Position numbers and translations under genes: made by a program. From assembly GCA_021798435.1 (NCBI GenBank), contig JAJZGN010000122.1, positions 1 to 5,982 of the forward strand: 5,982 nt of DNA. The letters are read 5' to 3'. This DNA is from a bacterium (lineage in GTDB: Bacteria; Chloroflexota; Dormibacteria; Aeolococcales; Bog-877). Below, piece after piece: positions 1-4,582 of this stretch. The number at the start of each line of letters is the position of its first letter. The stretch's first letter is position 1. Under the pieces are notes generated by a model, which saw only the letters and a list, made by a program, of their open reading frames with translations, ran no database searches and was not told the origin of the DNA.

Positions 1-281
1 CGCTTCCGCCCCCGCAGCCGGTCGGGGAGCGGTGGCGGGGCGCTTGCGCGCAGCTCCGCTGGCGCGGTGCCTGGTTCGTCTGGCCAATTGAGGCTCCCGG
101 TTGGTGGTGCGCGGCGTCCGCAGTTCGGGCGCGGCGCCAGTTTACCCAATGCCCCGGGGGAGCCCGGGTGGAGTCGAGGTGCAGGCAGCGAGCGCCAGGC
201 GGGAGGGGGTCTTATCGGCGAAGGAGGGGGACGAAGCGTTGCCAGCGCCCACTGCCTGCGTGGGCGATGCGTGTGGGGCCA

Positions 282-322
282 CATCTTGTGCCCAGGGAGG
301 ATTAAACCACACCATCTTGTGC
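282..322. repeat. Direct repeat CATCTTGTGC, two copies 31 bases apart
   Basis: CATCTTGTGC occurs at 282-291 and 313-322. The 31-base offset is close to three helical turns, which would put both copies on one DNA face. The second copy also forms the left arm of a short imperfect hairpin (316-330: CTTGTG pairing with CGCAAG, with one G-T pair). The pair lies 107-147 bases upstream of the SPFH start, so it could be a tandem regulator site, or simply a chance repeat. No regulator was recognised. Confidence 0.35.
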
Positions 323-412
323 GGCGCAAGCCCCGTCACCAGATCGTCAATCCACCCCGGGCCGATGCGGATGGGCCGCGGACACGGCCAGCATTCGCGG
401 CGGCCCCAACTC

Positions 413-421
413 TGATACCGT
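413..421 (+). promoter_or_regulatory. Extended -10 promoter box (TGATACCGT) of the SPFH gene
   Basis: TGATACCGT matches the extended -10 pattern TGN-TANNNT. The hexamer TACCGT (416-421) ends 7 bases before the ATG at 429, so transcription would start at or next to the A of the start codon, giving a leaderless mRNA. No good -35 is seen 16-18 bases upstream (the sequence near 394 is TTCGCG), which fits an extended -10 promoter. There is no Shine-Dalgarno sequence before 429, as expected for a leaderless gene. Confidence 0.6.
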
Positions 422-428
422 CCGAGCC

Positions 429-1454
429 ATGGGAGGCCTGATCGCCCTGATCGTGGTGGTGGTCCTGCTGGCCCTTCTGGTGCGGGCCACGGTCCGGGTG
501 GTGCAGCAGGGCCAGAAGGGGGTGGTCAAGCGGCTGGGTCGCTTCCACGCCACCCACAACCCGGGGCTCACCTTCCTGCTCCCCATCGTGGACAGCATGA
601 CCCGGGTGGACATGCGCGAGGTGCCCCGGCGAGGGGACAAGCAGGACGTGATCACCAAGGACAACGTGGCGGTGGGGGTCTCGGCCACCATCTTCCACCA
701 GGTGGTGGACGTCAACAAGGCGCTCTTCGAGGTGCAGGACTACCTGGTGGCCATCGATCAGATCGGGCGCACCGCGCTGCGGGCGGTGTTCGGGACCATG
801 ACCCTGGACGAGGCCCTCTCGGAGCGCCAGAAGATCAACACCCTGCTCAGTGAGCACATCGCCGACGCCACCGAGAAGTGGGGAGTCAGGGTCAACAGGA
901 TCGAGGTCCTGGACATCCTCCCGCCCCAGAACATCCTCCGGGCGATGGAGGAGCAGAAGGAGGCGGACCAACACAAGCGCTCGGTGATCCTCAAGTCCGA
1001 GGGGGACAAGCAGGCCGCCATCAACCAGGCCGAGGGGGAGGCCCAGGCCAACATCACGAGGGCCACGGCCCAGAAGCAGGCCACGGTGCTGGCGGCGGAG
1101 GCCAAGAAGCAGGCCCAGATCCTCGAGGCCGAGGGCCTCCGCGAGAGCCAGCGGCTGGAGGCCGAGGGGGAGGCCTCGGCGATCGCGGCGGTCACCCAGG
1201 CGGTGCATGAGGGGCGGGCCAGCAGCGACGTCCTCGCCTACTGGCAGCTCAAGAACCTCGCCCGGCTGGCCGACAGCCCCAACTCCAAGCTGGTCGTGCC
1301 CACCGACTTCGCCGGGCTCATGGGAGCGGCGGAGGCGCTGGCGGGAGCCACCCGGAGTAGTGGACAGGAAGCCTCCGCCAACGGCACCGCCGGCGGCGCC
1401 TCACCCGTGCTACCCCCGGAACCGCCCCGGCGCAGCCGGCCCAAGGCGGGGTAG
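429..1454 (+). CDS. SPFH/band 7 (prohibitin-homology) membrane protein, QmcA/paraslipin type
   Basis: 341-residue SPFH protein, expected to form oligomeric scaffolds in membrane microdomains and to influence membrane proteases and fluidity (family knowledge). An N-terminal transmembrane helix covers about residues 3-20. The SPFH core follows at about 22-180 with family signatures QQGQKGVVKRLGRF (26-39), NPGLTFLLPIVD (44-55), ITKDNVAV (75-82), FGTMTLDEALSER (121-133) and WGVRVNRIEVLDILPP (151-166). About 175-260 is a charged Ala/Glu/Gln-rich coiled coil with recurring AEGE/AEA units. Residues 286-297 (NSKLVVPTDFAG) match the conserved end of stomatin/QmcA proteins; the last 40 residues are Pro/Ser/Gly-rich and probably disordered. 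The ATG at 429 is chosen because the helix begins there and a -10 box lies 7 bases upstream. The next gene encodes an NfeD-type OB domain, the classic partner (compare ybbK-ybbJ of E. coli). Substrates or clients are unknown. Confidence 0.93.
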   Translation: MGGLIALIVVVVLLALLVRATVRVVQQGQKGVVKRLGRFHATHNPGLTFLLPIVDSMTRVDMREVPRRGDKQDVITKDNVAVGVSATIFHQVVDVNKALFEVQDYLVAIDQIGRTALRAVFGTMTLDEALSERQKINTLLSEHIADATEKWGVRVNRIEVLDILPPQNILRAMEEQKEADQHKRSVILKSEGDKQAAINQAEGEAQANITRATAQKQATVLAAEAKKQAQILEAEGLRESQRLEAEGEASAIAAVTQAVHEGRASSDVLAYWQLKNLARLADSPNSKLVVPTDFAGLMGAAEALAGATRSSGQEASANGTAGGASPVLPPEPPRRSRPKAG

Positions 1455-1495
1455 GTCGCCCCGGGCTTCGAGGCGGCAGTCCGCATGGTCGGCAA

Positions 1496-1711
1496 GTGCT
1501 GAACGGCATCGAGGCGCTCCTCGGGGAGCAGGGGGTGGTCTCGTCCCCGATTCCCGGCTCGATCCACCTGGGCAGGGTCCGGGCCCGCGGGGAGGACTGG
1601 CCGGCGGTCAGCGCCGTGGGGAACCCGATAGCCGTCGGGGAGGTGGTCCTGATCCTCGAGGTCGACCGCGGTCATCTGGTCGTCGCCCCCATCGGGGATC
1701 CGCTGCTCTGA
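1496..1711 (+). CDS. Short stand-alone NfeD-like OB-fold domain protein
   Basis: 71-residue protein starting at GTG, 41 bases after the SPFH stop codon. It resembles the C-terminal OB domain of NfeD proteins: GIEALLGEQGVV (4-15) fits the entry segment 'L-G-x-x-G', GSIHLGRVRARGEDWPAVS (21-39) fits the 'G-x-V-x-x-x-G-x-x-W-x-A' strand region, and PIAVGEVVLILEVDRGHLVV (44-63) fits the 'G-x-x-V-x-V-x-x-V-x-G-x-x-L-x-V' end. NfeD proteins partner SPFH proteins, so the position supports the call. Unlike usual NfeD proteins it has no transmembrane segment. The frame stays open upstream, but its translation there shows no hydrophobic helix. No strong Shine-Dalgarno is seen; it probably relies on read-through and coupling from the SPFH gene. 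A start at the internal GTG (codon 14), with GGGGAG upstream, is possible but would cut into the domain. Confidence 0.72.
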   Translation: MLNGIEALLGEQGVVSSPIPGSIHLGRVRARGEDWPAVSAVGNPIAVGEVVLILEVDRGHLVVAPIGDPLL

Positions 1712-1733
1712 CCCCGCGCGGCCTCCGGGCCGC

Positions 1734-1739
1734 TAAGAT
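1734..1739 (+). promoter_or_regulatory. -10 box TAAGAT, leaderless promoter of the toroid protein gene
   Basis: TAAGAT ends 8 bases before the GTG at 1748, so the transcript would begin at the start codon. A partial -35 (CTGACC, 1708-1713) is 20 bases upstream, longer than ideal, and overlaps the stop codon of the NfeD-like gene. No Shine-Dalgarno fits between the box and the GTG. The gene may therefore have its own promoter as well as read-through from the SPFH operon. Confidence 0.6.
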
Positions 1740-1747
1740 TCGCCGCC

Positions 1748-2719
1748 GTGGGCGTTCTGGATTGGCTCCTCGACTCCGACCCGGCCATCCGCTGGCAGGT
1801 GATGAGGGATCTCCTCGACGCCCCCGAAGAGCGGGTGGAGGAGGAGCGGGCCAGGGTCGCAGTTGAGGGCTGGGGAGCCCAGCTGCTGGGCCTCCAGCGC
1901 CCTGACGGGCAATGGGAGGGGGACGAGCCCGAGTTCACCTCCCCGGAGGCGGCGAGCTGGTGGCACTCGCTGCCCGCCGATCGGCGGGGCACCCTGTTCC
2001 CGGAGTGGACCTCGACCTGCTGGAGCCTCTCCCTGCTGCGAGAGTTCGGGCTTCCGCCGCAGAGCGTCCCGGCCCAGCGGGCCGTGCGCCTGGTGGCGGC
2101 CCGCTGCCGCTGGGAGCATGGTGGGGAGCCCTACTTCGCCGGCGAGGTGGAGCCCTGCATCAACGGCCGAGTGGTGGCGGTCGGTTCCTACTTCGGCCAG
2201 GAGGTGGAGCCGGTGGTGGAGCGGCTGCTGGCGGAGCAGCTCGCCGATGGGGGCTGGAACTGCGAGCGCGAGAACGGGTCGGTGAGCGGCTCCTTCCACA
2301 CCACCGTCGAGGTGCTCTCTGGCCTGCGGGAATACGAGAGAGCCACAGGGGTGTCGCCCGGCGCCCAGGAGGCCCGCCTGAGGGGCCAGGAGTACCTCCT
2401 GGAGCGCAGGATGCGGCGCCGCCTTTCCACCGGCGAGGTGATCGACCCCAAATGGGACCTCTTCTCGTTCCCGACCTACTGGCACTACGACGTTCTGAGG
2501 GGCCTCGATTTCCTGCGCCTGACGGGGACCGAGCCCGATTCCCGGGTGGAGGAGGCTGTGGAGCTGGTGCGGTCCAAGGCCGATCCCGACGGCCGCTGGC
2601 AGCTCGAGAGCCCCCACCCCGGACGGCTGCACTTCCCCATCGACGAGGGGGAGGGGCGGCCGAGCCGGTGGAACACCCTGAGGGCCCTCAGAGTGCTGAG
2701 GTGGGCGGATTCGCGATGA
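1748..2719 (+). CDS. Alpha/alpha-toroid protein of the squalene cyclase/prenyltransferase fold, function unknown
   Basis: 323 residues from a GTG start placed by the -10 box 8 bases upstream. It matches a family often annotated as 'squalene cyclase' or 'prenyltransferase' in Actinomycetota and relatives. Family signatures: MGVLDWLLDSDPAIRWQVMRDL (1-22), WGAQLLGLQ..DGQW (42-56), RWEHGGEPYFAGEVEPCINGRVVAVGSYFGQ (121-151), LAEQLADGGWNCERENGS (161-178), SFHTTVEVLSGLREYERATG (182-201), YLLERRMRRRLSTGEVIDPKW (216-236), FPTYWHYDVLRGLDFLR (241-257), DGRWQLESPHPGRLHF (281-296) and PSRWNTLRALRVLRW (305-319). The DGQW, DGGW and DGRW repeats are QW-like motifs of a terpenoid cyclase toroid. There is no DXDD catalytic acid motif, and at half the usual cyclase length it is unlikely to be a hopene cyclase. 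Invariant-looking Cys137, Asn139, Cys172, His184, His246 and Asp248 may line the cavity (inference). No signal peptide; probably cytoplasmic. The stretch at about 58-86 seems longer than in relatives I recall. Confidence 0.82.
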   Translation: MGVLDWLLDSDPAIRWQVMRDLLDAPEERVEEERARVAVEGWGAQLLGLQRPDGQWEGDEPEFTSPEAASWWHSLPADRRGTLFPEWTSTCWSLSLLREFGLPPQSVPAQRAVRLVAARCRWEHGGEPYFAGEVEPCINGRVVAVGSYFGQEVEPVVERLLAEQLADGGWNCERENGSVSGSFHTTVEVLSGLREYERATGVSPGAQEARLRGQEYLLERRMRRRLSTGEVIDPKWDLFSFPTYWHYDVLRGLDFLRLTGTEPDSRVEEAVELVRSKADPDGRWQLESPHPGRLHFPIDEGEGRPSRWNTLRALRVLRWADSR

Positions 2720-2845
2720 CGGGCGTTCCGCGGGCCGCGAGCGGGCAGCGCCGCCGGGCAGCCCGAAAGAGGTCTGCCCCCGTCGCCCCGCCCACTCGCC
2801 CACGGATGCTTGACGCCAGCGGCCCGCCTCTCTAGCCTCAGGCCG
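2720..2845 (+). other. Intergenic spacer between the toroid gene and the 4-TM gene
   Basis: 126 bases without a gene. It has only weak stem potential after the toroid gene (GGGCA 2756-2760 with TGCCC 2775-2779, no T tract), so I do not call a terminator. Its 3' end carries the promoter of the next gene. The TTG at 2810 is in frame with that gene, but it is part of the -35 box rather than a likely start. Confidence 0.6.
2810..2838 (+). promoter_or_regulatory. Sigma70-type promoter TTGACG-N17-TAGCCT, leaderless
   Basis: The -35 box TTGACG (2810-2815) matches the TTGACA consensus at five of six bases. The spacer is exactly 17 bases and the -10 box TAGCCT (2833-2838) fits TANNNT. The -10 ends 7 bases before a TTG at 2846 that is in frame with the downstream membrane protein, so the RNA would begin at the start codon. 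This is the most complete promoter in the window. Confidence 0.75.
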
Positions 2846-3340
2846 TTGGAGGAGACTTCAGCGGCCGGCCGACCGGGGCCGTCGCGCCGGCCATCCGCGC
2901 TGCGGCGGCTCACCCTCTGGACCGCAGTCCTCGTGATCCTCCAGGTCGCCGTCGGCATGGTGGTGAACCTGTACGTCACGGTGCCGGCCCACCACCCGGG
3001 GTCCCACCCCTCGGAGTACTTCTCCGGGTCGCTGCGCAGCGTCGCCTGGGCGCTCAGTTCGGGACCGCTGGCGCTCGCTATCCACGTGGGCATGGGGCTG
3101 GCGGCCGCCACCATGGCCCTGGTCCTCGCCGTGCGCGCGGTCAGGGTCCGGGGGGGCTGGGTGGCGGCGCTGTCGGTGGTGGCCGCGGCGATGGTCATCG
3201 GGGCCGGCTTCAACGGCGCCAGCTTCCTCGATTTCGGAGCCGCCCTCTCCTCGCTCCTCATGGCTCTGCTGGCGCTCGGATCGCTCACCTGCTACTTCCT
3301 GTGCTCCCATCTCCTGGGATCGGGCCCTCCCTCCCAATGA
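2846..3340 (+). CDS. Small four-helix integral membrane protein, conserved-looking, function unknown
   Basis: 164 residues from the TTG at 2846. An in-frame TTG at 2810 would add 12 residues but is the -35 box of the promoter, so I prefer 2846. After a basic, Pro-rich N-terminus (1-20), four hydrophobic segments are seen at about 22-44, 72-97, 104-120 and 133-157. Between the first two is a loop with the distinctive stretch NLYVTVPAHHPGSHPSEYFSGS (41-62), containing three His residues. Further distinctive pieces are AIHVGMGL (78-85, His at the head of helix 2) and GAGFNGASFLDF (119-130) between helices 3 and 4. I have a sense of similar uncharacterised proteins in high-GC bacteria but cannot name a family. 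The four helices with His residues recall heme-binding bundles such as cytochrome b561 or CtaA-like proteins; that is a guess. It is monocistronic and convergent with the PASTA gene. Confidence 0.78.
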   Translation: MEETSAAGRPGPSRRPSALRRLTLWTAVLVILQVAVGMVVNLYVTVPAHHPGSHPSEYFSGSLRSVAWALSSGPLALAIHVGMGLAAATMALVLAVRAVRVRGGWVAALSVVAAAMVIGAGFNGASFLDFGAALSSLLMALLALGSLTCYFLCSHLLGSGPPSQ

Positions 3341-3752
3341 CCGCTTGAGCGTCGGGCCGAGGGCTCACCGTCCGAGGGGCGGAGCCGTCGTGGCCGGTCT
3401 CTGTTCAGTTCCCCGAAGGAGGTGTGACAACAGGTCGAGGGCCGGGCTGCGAAGGGCCGGCGGTGAACTCTTGCCGCCCGGATGGTCGTGGGCTCCGGAT
3501 CGAGGGACGGCCGCCTCCCATCAGGGCACGCGAGACCATGGGAACTTGAGGAGGACGGGCACCACCCGGATGCTCGGGACCGGTGGCGCCATCCTCGGGC
3601 GCAGCGCGGCCGCGGCCCCAGAGTCCCATCGGGCTCGCAGCGGGTGCGCTGCGACTCCCTCCTGAAGGAGGGCCGGTCCTGACACCGGGCTCGCCCCCTA
3701 CTAACCGCCCCTGAGGATCTGGCGCCCAAGCCCGGGGATGCACACCTCGGCC
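3341..3752. other. Convergent intergenic region of about 410 bases without a gene
   Basis: This gap lies between the stops of the 4-TM gene (+) and the PASTA gene (-). Open frames on both strands give Gly/Pro/Arg/Ser-rich translations without motifs and I do not accept them. A perfect AAGGAGGTG (3416-3424) is present but no start codon follows at a workable distance, and the frame gives nothing recognisable. The right half holds several stem-loops (3621-3672 and 3709-3758) that may end transcription from both sides or fold in a 3' UTR. None has a T tract. No known RNA family was recognised. Confidence 0.5.
3636..3672. terminator. Two adjacent stem-loops in the convergent gap, possible bidirectional terminator
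   Basis: The first hairpin has a 7-bp perfect stem CGCAGCG/CGCTGCG with loop GGTG (3636-3653). Three bases later a second has a 6-bp stem CCCTCC/GGAGGG with loop TGAA (3657-3672). In addition GAGTC at 3621-3625 can pair with GACTC at 3653-3657 to enclose the first hairpin, competing slightly with the second. No T run follows on either strand, so intrinsic termination is not proven; it could be a structured 3' UTR or a Rho-independent terminator without a U tail, as often proposed for GC-rich bacteria. Confidence 0.35.
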
Positions 3753-3758
3753 TCAGGG
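3709..3758. repeat. Inverted repeat CCCTGAGG/CCTCAGGG spanning the PASTA stop codon
   Basis: An 8-bp perfect inverted repeat (3709-3716 and 3751-3758) encloses 34 bases. The right arm includes the stop codon of the minus-strand PASTA gene (3753-3755), so in the mRNA the stem would form right at the end of the coding region. It could help end transcription or protect the 3' end. The large loop and absent T tract keep confidence low. Confidence 0.3.
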
Positions 3759-4484
3759 CCCCCAGACTGTGAGCCGGACCTCCTCGCCCCGACGGGCCGC
3801 CGCACCGGGCGGCGGGACCTCCGCGACGACCGTCCCGAAGAGCGGCCCGGCGGCCAGCCTGTCCACCGAGACCGCGAGATGAGCCCGGCCGAGCTGCCCC
3901 AGGGCCTGGGCGAGGTTCAGCCACTCGACATCCGGCACGGTGCCGGGCGTCGTCGGCTGCAGCGCCGGGAGCCGGCCGCTGTGGACCGGGCCCAGCCGCG
4001 ACAGGGGAGGCGCCGCGTTGAGGTAGCTCGACAGGTAGCCGGAGGGCGGGCTGTAGTCCGGGCTCGATAAGGCGAGAGCTGTGACCACCGGCACGACCAC
4101 CTCCAGGTAGCCCTGGTGGCGGACGGGCCGGGGCGATGTTGCCGCGGCGGTGGGAGGAGGTGACTGCACGGTGAAACTTCCTGCCACCAGGGCCACGTAC
4201 GCCCCTTTGACCCCGGGTCCGGAGGTCACCTCAGCGGCCAGTCCGCCGGTCTCCAGCAGCCGCTGGTCGCCGACACGGGTCCAGAGAACGACGGCGGCTC
4301 CGCTGCCGTGGCCCGCCGACCAGAGCGCCTGGCGCAGGGCGGCGGCCAGGGCCACCGGCAGTGGCGCCGCCGTCCGGAAGGGTGCGGCGATGAAGACGCT
4401 CAGGACCGCCGCTACCGCCGTGGCCGCCACCACCCCTATGGCGGCCCGGAGAAGGTTGCTCCGGCGCGAGGTCGGCCGACCCAT
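3753..4484 (-). CDS. Single-pass membrane protein with one C-terminal PASTA domain
   Basis: 243 residues from the ATG at 4484. A basic N-terminus (MGRPTSRRSN) precedes a transmembrane helix at about 11-35, giving an N-in, C-out topology. Residues 36-105 are a small globular-looking part (including AAVVLWTRVGDQRLLETGGL at 63-82), 106-120 and 140-182 are Pro/Ser-rich linkers, and the middle is unrecognised. Residues 183-242 fit a PASTA domain: VPDVEWLNLAQALGQLGRA matches 'VPDV.G.s...A...L..A', GTVVAEVPPPGA matches 'G.V..Q.P.pG', and GEEVRLTVWG matches 'G..V.l.VS.G'. PASTA domains bind cell-wall muropeptides or related ligands, usually on Ser/Thr kinases or PBPs; here neither is present. An ATG at 4502 would add six residues, but the -10 box TACACT lies inside that extension, so the ATG at 4484 is preferred. 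Probably monocistronic. Confidence 0.75.
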   Translation of the reverse strand: MGRPTSRRSNLLRAAIGVVAATAVAAVLSVFIAAPFRTAAPLPVALAAALRQALWSAGHGSGAAVVLWTRVGDQRLLETGGLAAEVTSGPGVKGAYVALVAGSFTVQSPPPTAAATSPRPVRHQGYLEVVVPVVTALALSSPDYSPPSGYLSSYLNAAPPLSRLGPVHSGRLPALQPTTPGTVPDVEWLNLAQALGQLGRAHLAVSVDRLAAGPLFGTVVAEVPPPGAAARRGEEVRLTVWGP

Positions 4485-4521
4485 CGGGGGAAGTGTAGTC
4501 ATGGCTGGTCGGCAGCCGACC
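4470..4521. promoter_or_regulatory. Two palindromes with a shared GGTCGGC half-site around the PASTA gene promoter
   Basis: GGTCGGCCGACC (4470-4481) is a perfect 12-bp palindrome covering codons 2-5 of the PASTA gene. GGTCGGC-A-GCCGACC (4507-4521) has the same half-sites around a central A and covers the place where the -35 box should be. The -10 box (4492-4497) and the start lie between them. This is what a repressor pair would look like. However, the first site is inside coding sequence, and GGTCGGC alone is not rare at this GC content, so the operator reading is inference. Confidence 0.4.
4492..4497 (-). promoter_or_regulatory. -10 box TACACT, leaderless promoter of the PASTA gene
   Basis: On the minus strand TACACT (4497 to 4492) is followed by 7 bases and the ATG at 4484, matching the spacing seen for the plus-strand genes. 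No clear -35 is present at 16-18 bases upstream; that position is occupied by the 4507-4521 palindrome, so an activator or repressor may act there. No Shine-Dalgarno sequence fits. Confidence 0.58.
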
Positions 4522-4582
4522 CACCTGTCGGCTCACGGGCCCCCCACCGGGCAGCGGGCGCCCCTGGTTCCTGGGGCTCCGG

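Larger units (their letters stand above)
1..428. other. Gene-free 5' region upstream of the SPFH gene
   Basis: I find no convincing gene here. Frame 1 of the plus strand stays open to 441, but its translation is Gly/Arg/Pro-rich and without recognisable motifs, as expected of GC-rich non-coding DNA, and it overlaps the SPFH start. Frame 2 from the left edge ends at a TGA at 89-91 (C-terminal residues ...LARCLVRLAN) and could be the tail of an upstream gene, but 29 residues cannot decide this. The region is locally more AT-rich around 280-345, where a 10-base direct repeat and a small hairpin (316-330) lie. It ends with the extended -10 box of the SPFH gene. No tRNA T-loop or other known RNA signature was recognised. 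Confidence 0.5.

Noticed and set aside
67..441. Plus-strand open frame covering the upstream region
   Set aside because: Gly/Arg/Pro-rich without recognisable motifs, ends inside the SPFH gene, and would overlap its promoter.
336..1208. Long minus-strand open frame opposite the SPFH gene
   Set aside because: Leu/Arg/His/Asp-rich translation typical of the antisense of a GC-rich coding region; no motifs, and the plus strand is a clear SPFH gene.
2756..2779. GGGCA/TGCCC hairpin after the toroid gene as a terminator
   Set aside because: Only 5 bp around a 14-base loop and no T tract; expected by chance at this GC content.
1733..2803. Long minus-strand open frame (356 codons) opposite the toroid protein gene
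   Set aside because: Low-information Pro/Gly/Leu/Arg/His-rich translation; the plus-strand frame has strong family motifs and a promoter.
3401..3412. GTTCAGTTCC as a possible tRNA T-loop
   Set aside because: The invariant A of the T-loop is missing and no acceptor or anticodon stems can be drawn around it.
3416..3426. Strong Shine-Dalgarno-like AAGGAGGTG in the convergent gap, possible small gene
   Set aside because: The only nearby start (GTG at 3424) overlaps the motif itself and no ATG, GTG or TTG follows at 5-10 bases.
3405..3743. Minus-strand open frame of 112 codons in the convergent gap
   Set aside because: Composition like random GC-rich DNA (Gly, Pro, Arg, Ser); no motif, no -10 box or ribosome site at the start.
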